The notes beneath the pieces were generated by a model. The model did no database searches, was not told where the DNA came from, and saw only the letters and a list, made by a program, of their open reading frames with translations. Source: Equivita sp045641605 (GTDB lineage Bacteria > Actinomycetota > Coriobacteriia > Coriobacteriales > Eggerthellaceae). Taken from it: 21,028 nt of DNA. Below are positions 14,687-21,028 of the stretch, in pieces. The stretch covers positions 1-21,028 of the forward strand of contig JAZUHG010000022.1 in NCBI GenBank assembly GCA_045641605.1. Direction: 5' to 3'. Numbering within the stretch: position 1 is the stretch's first letter; each line of letters opens with the position of its first letter. The translations under genes were made by a program, and so were the position numbers.

Positions 14687-16183
14687 GTGGCACAAATTAA
14701 TGCAAATTCTATGCCGCGTAAGCATTACGAGGCTTCGGCTAATCCAGATTTTGTTGGAGAAGCTACAGAGTCTAATGCTAGCAAAATGCTTCCTCAAAAT
14801 ATCGAAGCGGAAAAGAGCGTTTTGTCTGCATGCATGATGAACAAGGTGGCTGTAGAAGAACTTGCTCCTAAACTTGCTCCTAAGGATTTTTATAGGCCAG
14901 CGCATCAAACTATCTATGAGGCGGTTATTGATTTATATAAACGTCACATTGATGTTGATCAAATTTCCCTGGCCGAAAATCTGCAGGGTAAAGGTCAGTT
15001 AGATGCCATTGGTGGACGAAATTACTTGATGGACTTGGCTTCTAATGAAATGTCTCTAACAAATTGGCGCACACATTCAGACATCGTCAAGAGAACTTCG
15101 GTACTTCGGGATTTAGTTTATGCATCGACTAAAATTCAGTCGCTTGCATATGACGCGCCTGATAATCTTAGCGAAGTTATTGGCGAAGCTGAGTCAACTC
15201 TTTTCGAAGTCACTGAAAAGAAGTTGTCGTCTGATTTCCGCAGTGCGAACGATTTGCTGACAGACTCATTTGCCGAGCTTCAAGATTTGTCCCAGAAAAA
15301 GGGCAAGCTAGCTGGCGTTCCTACTGGCTTTAAGGACCTAGACAACTTGTTTAATGGACTTCGCGGTGGAGATTTAATTATCATTGCTGCTCGTCCTGGT
15401 GTTGGAAAGACTTCTTTCGCACTTAATCTAGCTGTCAATGCTGCCAAGTTGGATACTCGGGTTGCATTCATGTCTCTTGAGATGGGTGCAAATCAGTTGA
15501 TCCAACGTGTTTTGTGCACAGAAGCACAGCTAAATTTGAGCAAGGTTAGGTCTGGCCGAATTGCTGGTCAAGATTGAAATGCCATTGTTAGTGCATCGGG
15601 TAGTTTAAGCAATTTGCCACTTTTTATCGATGACACCCCAGGCCTTTCTATCTTCGACCTGCGAGCTAAAGCAAGGCGCGAGTTGCGGGATGTTAAAAAC
15701 GGCTTAATTATTGTGGATTATTTGCAATTGATGCAGGCTCCTACCATGCGAAGAGATGGGAACCGTGCAGTTGAAGTTGCAGAAATTTCACGAGGGCTGA
15801 AGATCCTTGCTAAGGAGATGGACATCCCTGTCATCGCGCTTTCGCAGCTTTCTCGTCAGGTTGAACAGCGTGTTTACAAGGGTGTTAAGGGGCGCCCACA
15901 GTTGAGTGACTTGCGTGAATCTGGTGCAATTGAGCAAGATGCTGATATCGTCATGTTTATCGATAGAAGTATGAACCAAGAAGAGGCCGAAGCCGAGGGT
16001 AGGCCCGATTGAGGCACTGCCGTTATTGATGTTGCAAAACACCGCAATGGACCTACAAGGCTTTTGACCTTGGGTTTCCAGCCAGATTTCACTAAGTTTT
16101 CGGATTATTACAATTCTGACAAGGCTGGCGGTTATGCATATACTGCCGAAAGTCAACAAAGTGCCCCTCAAGCTGAACAATAG
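14687..16183 (+). CDS. dnaB: Replicative DNA helicase DnaB (two TGA-Trp codons)
   Basis: Hexameric ATP-driven helicase of the replication fork. Residues 30-140 are the N-terminal domain (LPQNIEAEKSVLSACMM, FYRPAHQTIYEAV). The RecA-like domain has Walker A ARPGVGKTSF near 238, FMSLEMG, Walker B NGLIIVDYLQLM, ALSQLSRQVEQR, LRESGAIEQDADIVMFI and KHRNGPTR. TGA at 15575-15577 (residue 297, GRIAGQD-W-NAI) falls where E. coli DnaB has Trp in EDWARI. A second TGA at 16010-16012 (residue 442, EGRPD-W-GTAVIDVAKHRNG) lies between helicase motifs. Standard-code reading would break the helicase into three pieces. The GTG start is chosen for AAGGAG 5 bases upstream. 498 residues, ends in TAG. Follows the rpsF block as in many bacteria. 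Confidence 0.95.
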
Positions 16184-16212
16184 TCAAAATAATGTTCAAA
16201 TATTAGGGTTTT

Positions 16213-16221
16213 TGGTATAAT
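16213..16221 (+). promoter_or_regulatory. Extended -10 promoter of the STAS-phosphatase pair
   Basis: TGG-TATAAT with a perfect hexamer, followed by AAAAGGGG at 16233-16240 as ribosome binding site of the STAS gene. TTCAAA upstream has a 15-bp spacer and is a weak -35. Confidence 0.55.
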
Positions 16222-16245
16222 AGACCGACGAGAAAAGGGGAAAAA

Positions 16246-16545
16246 ATGGAATACAACATTGAAAAAAATGATTCTAAGGTTACAGTAAGCGTCACTGGAC
16301 GTATTGACACCACCACTGCCCCTCAGCTCGAAGAGGCCATTTTGCCTGAGCTAGATGGTGCCACAGAAGTTGAAATTGACTTCAAAAACTTAGAATACAT
16401 TTCATCTGCTGGTCTTCGCCTTTTGCTTATGCTTCAAAAGAAAATGAATGCTGCAAATGGAACTTTCAAGATCATGAATGTAAATGATTTTGTCATGGAA
16501 GTTCTAGAGATGACTGGCTTTAAAGATATTCTAACTATCGTCTAG
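16246..16545 (+). CDS. STAS-domain anti-sigma factor antagonist
   Basis: 99 residues, a single STAS domain of the SpoIIAA/RsbV kind: SVTGRIDTTTAPQLE, EVEIDFKNLEYISSAGLRLL, then FKIMNVNDFVMEVLEMTGF. The phosphorylatable serine is expected at 53-54 (YISSAG). When dephosphorylated such proteins bind an anti-sigma or switch kinase and release its target. The SpoIIE-type phosphatase right behind is the obvious activator. No partner kinase or sigma factor is in the window. Confidence 0.92.
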   Translation: MEYNIEKNDSKVTVSVTGRIDTTTAPQLEEAILPELDGATEVEIDFKNLEYISSAGLRLLLMLQKKMNAANGTFKIMNVNDFVMEVLEMTGFKDILTIV

Positions 16546-16562
16546 TTTAAGGGGTTTGATAC

Positions 16563-18653
16563 GTGCCCCTGATTTTTGCTGCATTAGTTACTTTAGCTTT
16601 TTCGATCCTACTATATTATTTGGGTCGAAGAACTAAATTTGGTGAATTACCTTCTTGATTTAAGCAAACAATCTATGGTATTTGTTTTGGATTAGCTGCT
16701 ACGTTTGCAACAGAGCTTGGCAGCTTTAATCTTATGGGGGCAGCGATTAATTGTCGTGATGCTGCGCCAATTACAGCCGGCCTTCTCTTCGGCCCATGAG
16801 CTGGTATTTTAGCTGGTATTATTGGTGCCATTGACAGATTCTACATTGCAACTCCTATATTTGGAATTGGACAATACACTCAATTTGCTTGTGCTGCCGC
16901 TACATTATTTGCTGGCATTTTTGCAGCCATATTCAAAGCGACAATTTTTCGCAAGAATCGACCTTTGGTAGTTCATGCATTTATTTTCGTATTGGTCACC
17001 GAAGTTGTACATATGGCTTTGGTTCCACTTACACATTTAGATGACCTACAAAATGCTGTTATGGTTGTTTACAACACATTCTTAGTTTTGTTGCTTGCCA
17101 ACCTTATTGTTGTATTGTTTGTCTTTATAGCAACTGCTTATATGGAACAGCGTTTTAAAGGAATAAAGCTTAAGGATATCCTTTTCAATAAAGATTTCTT
17201 ATTTAAAGTTGATCTTGTTCAGTCCTTCCAATTCTGGTTGCTTACAATTTTGTTTGTTGCCTTTGCCGTTTTATTCACATTGCTTGCCGGTTCTCATGAA
17301 TTAAATTCGGCAATAACCAGCCAGCAACAATTTGAAAATGAACTATCGAGTATTAAAGCTTTTATTGAAAATGACGCAAAGAGATATAACGACAACATCG
17401 AACACATGGCCCTTGAATATACGGGAGATTGAACAGTAGGTGAAACCGCAATTTATCAACTTGGAACTCAAGATAATCAAGTTATTAGTAATAATCCTGT
17501 TAAGTATGATTTTATGAAGACAACCGTTGGTCGCCCAGAAAACACTTTGTATTACGAAAAAGTAGGTGACCAGGTTTATTACATTATGTATACCAATTTT
17601 GGTGATTATAAAATTTCACGCGCAATAACTGAAAAATACGAGATGTTTATCCCGCATACTATTTCTTTATCTTCAATATTTATTTTAATTATCATTTTTG
17701 GTCTTTTGATGTTTGCTGTATTTAAGTTGTTAAAACGTATGATTGCCGATAATCTTGAGCAAGTTAATGAGTCCCTTGATAAATTGGCAAAAGGTGAATT
17801 TGACGAAAAGGTTGAGGATAGTGCCGTAAGTCAGTTTTCAGAGCTTTCGCATAAAATTAATTCTACTGTTGATACCTTGAAAGACGAAATCGAAAAAGAG
17901 GCCACAAAATACAATGCCGATTTTGAAATGGCACATGAAATTCAGCTTTCGGCATTGCCTAATGTATTTCCTGCCTTCCCTGACAATCCTGAGATAGATG
18001 TCTTTGCTAGGTATCGTTCAGCGAAGGAAGTTGGTGGAGATTTCTATGATTATTATTATGTAGGCAAGAATAAGGTTTGTTTTGTTATTGCCGATGTTTC
18101 GGGTAAGGGTATTCCTGCTGCTATGTTTATGATGCGTGCGAAGTCTGCAATTCAAATGTTTGCAAGAAACACCAAAGACCCTGCAAGAACCTTGTATGAG
18201 ACCAACAATTATTTGTGTGACAATAACATTGCCGATATGTTTGTAACTGCATGGGTTGGTATTTTGGATATCGAAAACGGCCACTTAAAATATGCTTCGG
18301 CAGGACATAACCCTCCAATTGTTGTGGATTCAAAAAATGGTGAAACTCATATGCTTCAATCAAAAGTTTCGCTGGTTTTGGGTGGCATGCCTAATGTTAA
18401 ATATGCAAATAACGAAGGTGATTTTGACCCTGGTCAGATCCTTTTCTTATATACCGATGGCGTCCCAGAAGCAAATAACCCAGATGGTGAATTGTACGGC
18501 GAAGTTAGGTTGAACAAGTATTTATCTTCTGTTTACAATAAAGATATTAAGGAAATTTGTGATGGCGCAATGAATGAAGTAGATAAGTTTGCCGCTGGTG
18601 CCGAGCAGTTTGACGACATCACAATTTTGGCCTTAAAATACATGCGTAAATAA
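16563..18653 (+). CDS. SpoIIE/RsbU-type PP2C phosphatase with LytS-like membrane sensor (three TGA-Trp codons)
   Basis: 696 residues. N-terminal 5-6 membrane segments (1 to about 190) resemble the 5TM sensor of LytS: NCRDAAPITAGLLFGP, then WAGILAGIIGAIDRFY. Another membrane helix (about 222-243), an outside sensor stretch of about 110 residues, a helix near 360-380, a HAMP-like linker (LDKLAKGEFDEKVED) and the PP2C domain follow: EVGGDFYDYY, ADVSGKGIPAAMFM, SAGHNPP, LYTDGVPEA, DDITILALKY. TGA at 16656, 16797 and 17430 (residues 32, 79, 290) reads as Trp; the second gives GPWAG. GTG 16563 follows AAGGGG, 17 bases after the STAS stop. It likely dephosphorylates the STAS protein in response to an outside signal. 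Confidence 0.9.
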
Positions 18654-18687
18654 GTCAATTTTTTAGCTTTCATATGCCAATTTGCAC

Positions 18688-18715
18688 TTGATTTTTTTAT
18701 AAATCGTGGTAATAT
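18688..18715 (+). promoter_or_regulatory. Promoter of groESL
   Basis: TTGATT, 16-bp spacer, TAATAT (an overlapping TATAAT lies at 18713-18718). I looked for the CIRCE repeat (TTAGCACTC-N9-GAGTGCTAA) and the HspR HAIR motif here and saw neither. Confidence 0.5.
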
Positions 18716-18719
18716 AATT

Positions 18720-18737
18720 CGTCCGCGCTTGCGGATG
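18720..18737 (+). promoter_or_regulatory. Hairpin in the groES leader
   Basis: CGTCCGC-GCTT-GCGGATG forms a 7-bp stem with one G-U pair just after the predicted transcription start and just before the ribosome binding site GAAAGGA. It may stabilise the mRNA or gate translation. Confidence 0.45.
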
Positions 18738-18753
18738 TTAGAAAGGACGAAAA

Positions 18754-19041
18754 ATGAAATTACAACCTTTAAATGACAGAGTAATCGTAAAGGCTGACGA
18801 AGCCGAGGAAAAAACTGCTGGTGGTTTAATCTTAACTTCGGACAGCAAGGAAAAACCTGTTACAGGTAAAGTTGTTGCTGTTGGCGAAGGCACATTAGAC
18901 GCAAATGGCAACAAAGTTCCAGTTCCAGTTAAGGCTGGCGATAAAGTATTGTACGGAAAATTCGGCGGCACTGAAGTCACAGTTGATGGCGAGGAGCTTT
19001 TGATTCTTCGTGCCGAAGACATTTACGCTGTTTTTAAATAA
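18754..19041 (+). CDS. groES: Co-chaperonin GroES
   Basis: 95 residues, normal length. MKLQPLNDRVIVKADEAEEK, mobile loop TAGGLILTSDSKEKP, GKVVAVGEG, VKAGDKVLYGKFGGTEV and EELLILRAEDIYAV. It forms the heptameric lid of GroEL. The GAAAGGA ribosome binding site precedes the ATG. It is followed after 15 bases by groEL. Confidence 0.97.
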   Translation: MKLQPLNDRVIVKADEAEEKTAGGLILTSDSKEKPVTGKVVAVGEGTLDANGNKVPVPVKAGDKVLYGKFGGTEVTVDGEELLILRAEDIYAVFK

Positions 19042-19056
19042 TAAGGAGGATATGTC

Positions 19057-20700
19057 ATGGCTAAAGATATTAAATTTGAAGAAGACGCACGTAAAGCCCT
19101 GGCTGAGGGTGTACATAAGCTTAGTGAAGCTGTTAAAGTTACACTTGGACCAAAGGGCCGTTATGTCGCTTTAGAAAAATCATATGGTGCACCAACCATT
19201 ACTAATGATGGTGTTACTGTTGCTCGTGAAATTGAACTTGAGGATCCTGTCGAGAACATGGGTGCTCAAATGGTTCGCGAAGCTGCTGTTAAAACAAATG
19301 ATGTTGCTGGTGACGGTACAACAACTGCTACACTTTTGGCTGACATCATTGTGAGTGAAGGTCTTCGCAATGTTGCTGCAGGTACAGATGCTCTTGCAAT
19401 TCGTCGTGGAATTCAAAAAGCAACTGATGCTGTTGTTGATAAGATCAAAGCTAACTCTAAAAGTGTTTCTACTAAGGACCAAATTGCCAGCGTTGGCACC
19501 ATTTCTGCTGGCGATGCTGAGATTGGTAACAGAATTGCCGAGGCTATGGAAGCTGTTGGTAAGGATGGCGCTATTAGCGTTGAGGAAAACCAAACTTCGT
19601 TCGGCATTGACATGGAAATTGTTGAAGGCATGCAATATGACCAGGGTTATTTAAGTCCTTACATGGCAACCGACACAGAAAAAATGGAAGCTGTTCTTAA
19701 TAATCCTTATATTTTGATTACAGATCAAAAGATTTCTAACATTCAAGAAATGGTTAAACTTCTTGAGGAAATCATGCACTCTGGCCGTCCTTTGGTTATT
19801 ATCGCCGAAGACGTCGAAGGCGAGGCTCTTGCTACTTTATTGGTTAACAAGCTTCGCGGAACTTTGAACTGTGTTGCAATTAAAGCTCCTGGCTTTGGTG
19901 ACAGACGCAAGAGAATTCTTGAGGATATTGCTATTGTTACAGGCGCTAACGTAATTGATAAAGACCTTGGTATTAACTTAGCTGATGCTAATATTGAGAT
20001 GCTAGGTTCTGCAAAGACTGTTCGCGTTGACAAAGATAATTTCTTGATTGTTGATGGTGCTGGTTCTAAGAGTGCTATTAAAGACCGTTGTGAAATGATC
20101 AAAGCAGAAATTGAGAGAAGTGATAGTGACTTCGACAAAGAAAAACTTACAGAGCGTTTGAGCAAACTTTCTGGTGGCGTTGCTGTTCTTCAGGTTGGCG
20201 CTGCAACCGAAAGCGAGCTAAAAGAAAAGAAATCTCGCATCGAAGATGCTCTTCAAGCTACACGTGCTGCTGTTGAAGAAGGTATTGTTGCTGGTGGTGG
20301 AGTTGCATTGTTAAATGCTGTTCCCGCTCTTGATAAGGTTAAGGGCGAAACTGCCGATGAGCAAATTGGTGTTGAGATTGTTCGCAAAGCTTTGGAGGCT
20401 CCACTTCGTTCTATTGCTGGTAATGCTGGCTTTGAAGGAAGCGTTGTTGTTGAAAAAGTTAAGGGCTTAAAAGTTGGCGAAGGTCTAAATTGCGCTAACG
20501 GCGAATATGGTGACATGATTAAGATGGGCGTTAATGACCCTGTTAAAGTTACAAGAACTGCTCTTCAAAGTGCGGTTTCTGTTGCTTCGTTAATTTTGAT
20601 CACCGAAGCCACAGTTAACGACATCCCTAAAGATCCAGATCCTGCTGCTGCAGCTGCTGCAATGGCTGGTGCAGGTGGCGGCGGCATGCCAATGATGTAA
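19057..20700 (+). CDS. groEL: Chaperonin GroEL
   Basis: 547-residue chaperonin subunit with MAKDIKFEEDARKALAEGV, VTLGPKGRYVALEKSYGAP, NDVAGDGTTTATLLAD (ATP site), VEGMQYDQGYLSPYM, APGFGDRRKRILEDIA, AATESELKEKKSRIEDAL and VEEGIVAGGG. The C-terminal tail is Gly-Met rich (GAGGGGMPMM), as expected for the folding chamber. AAGGAGGA precedes the ATG. From memory its wording is closest to coriobacterial GroEL. No TGA and no Trp occur. The TAA stop overlaps the ATG of the next gene (TAATG). Confidence 0.98.
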   Translation: MAKDIKFEEDARKALAEGVHKLSEAVKVTLGPKGRYVALEKSYGAPTITNDGVTVAREIELEDPVENMGAQMVREAAVKTNDVAGDGTTTATLLADIIVSEGLRNVAAGTDALAIRRGIQKATDAVVDKIKANSKSVSTKDQIASVGTISAGDAEIGNRIAEAMEAVGKDGAISVEENQTSFGIDMEIVEGMQYDQGYLSPYMATDTEKMEAVLNNPYILITDQKISNIQEMVKLLEEIMHSGRPLVIIAEDVEGEALATLLVNKLRGTLNCVAIKAPGFGDRRKRILEDIAIVTGANVIDKDLGINLADANIEMLGSAKTVRVDKDNFLIVDGAGSKSAIKDRCEMIKAEIERSDSDFDKEKLTERLSKLSGGVAVLQVGAATESELKEKKSRIEDALQATRAAVEEGIVAGGGVALLNAVPALDKVKGETADEQIGVEIVRKALEAPLRSIAGNAGFEGSVVVEKVKGLKVGEGLNCANGEYGDMIKMGVNDPVKVTRTALQSAVSVASLILITEATVNDIPKDPDPAAAAAAMAGAGGGGMPMM

Positions 20701-21028
20701 TGTTAGTTCTTAAGAATGTAAAAATTCTTGATGGTCATAAGACGATGAAGCCTGTCTCTGACAAGGCTATCATCGTCGATGACGAAAAAATCCAAGACAT
20801 AATTGATGAGGCTGATATTCCCGAAGGTGCCGAAGCATTGGACCTTCATGGTCAATATTTGCTTCCAGGTCTTATTAATTTACACGTACACATCCCCTCT
20901 ACTGGAAAACCCACCAAGAAAAAAACTGACTATAAAAAGTTAGCTTCGCTGCTTCGTTTTAGAATTGTTAAAGCTGTCATTTCGAAGATGTGTGAAAACA
21001 ATGCCAAAGCACAACTTATGTCTGGTAC
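20700..21028 (+). CDS. Amidohydrolase family protein (N-terminal part)
   Basis: Open to the window edge, 109 residues visible. The N-terminal beta-sandwich strand (LVLKNVKILDGHKTMKPVSD, AIIVDDEKIQDI) leads to LPGLINLHVHIPSTGKP. The HxH at about residues 61-63 is the first metal-ligand pair of the amidohydrolase superfamily (imidazolonepropionase, dihydroorotase and related). The substrate cannot be told from this part. The ATG overlaps the groEL stop, so it is probably translated by coupling from groEL; no separate ribosome binding site fits well. Confidence 0.85.
   Translation, partial: MLVLKNVKILDGHKTMKPVSDKAIIVDDEKIQDIIDEADIPEGAEALDLHGQYLLPGLINLHVHIPSTGKPTKKKTDYKKLASLLRFRIVKAVISKMCENNAKAQLMSG

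Noticed and set aside
6202..17432. Interrupted genes read as pseudogenes or frameshifts
   Set aside because: Every interruption is TGA in the same frame, never TAA, TAG or a shift, and the signatures continue directly behind it, including in essential DnaB.
124..17432. TGA as selenocysteine
   Set aside because: The sites occur in families without selenoprotein members, up to four per small protein and in tandem, and I see no conserved hairpin behind them.
124..17432. TGA as glycine (code 25, Absconditabacteria/Gracilibacteria)
   Set aside because: Sites fall at aromatic or Trp positions, for example the DnaB EDW motif, not at glycine positions, and the gene content is not that of those reduced genomes.
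18654..18753. CIRCE operator before groES
   Set aside because: No TTAGCACTC-type arm or its complement is present; only the short CGTCCGC/GCGGATG hairpin is seen.
1..21028. CRISPR arrays, insertion sequences, rRNA genes
   Set aside because: No regularly spaced repeats, transposase motifs, terminal inverted repeats of element size or rRNA-like sequence were seen.

Overview
The window reads as the chromosome of a free-standing bacterium that translates TGA as tryptophan. By eye I count 17 in-frame TGA codons, which interrupt seven otherwise good genes: a GT2 glycosyltransferase, a Ser/Thr kinase, an Ltp-type membrane protein, a zinc-ribbon membrane protein, an AGCS symporter, the replicative helicase DnaB and a SpoIIE-type phosphatase. 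None of the 23 genes whose end lies in the window stops at TGA; 18 end in TAA and 5 in TAG. About 38 Trp codons are still TGG, so the replacement is partial. The gene set (IF3 operon, S6-SSB-S18-L9, GroESL, hydrogenase-maturation HypCD, Alr) is that of a medium-GC anaerobe, not a reduced mollicute. From memory, GroEL, IF3 and S6 most resemble Coriobacteriia (Actinobacteria). I could not search, so that is tentative.

Layout. 1-1431 (minus): a membrane GT2 glycosyltransferase running off the left edge, divergent from a pepD-type M20 dipeptidase (1516-3066). 3067-3394: a long structured leader with an intrinsic terminator and a second, very long nested hairpin. 3395-7317: a tightly packed run infC-rpmI-rplT-alr-HTH-Ser/Thr kinase. 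7429-8736: a small AT-rich, TGA-rich cluster (zinc ribbon/Ltp protein, an unknown protein, a Trp-rich zinc-ribbon membrane protein). 8738-9956 (minus): hypC-hypD, divergent from an AGCS-family amino acid symporter, followed by an Asp/Glu-racemase-family gene. 12348-12422: tRNA-Val(UAC). 12513-14479: rpsF-ssb-rpsR-rplI with a structured leader. 14687-16183: dnaB. 16246-18653: a STAS antagonist and a LytS-sensor/PP2C phosphatase. 18754-21028: groES-groEL and the start of an amidohydrolase.

How parts work together. Translation, replication and folding genes form the core. Alr and the racemase handle D-amino acids (cell wall), and the AGCS carrier supplies small amino acids. STAS plus SpoIIE is half of a partner-switching stress or signalling module. 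The HTH-kinase pair is a second signalling unit. Several genes (pepD, hypC, racemase) have an extended -10 box only 7-9 nt before the start codon, which suggests leaderless mRNAs. Standard-code annotation would fragment seven genes here.
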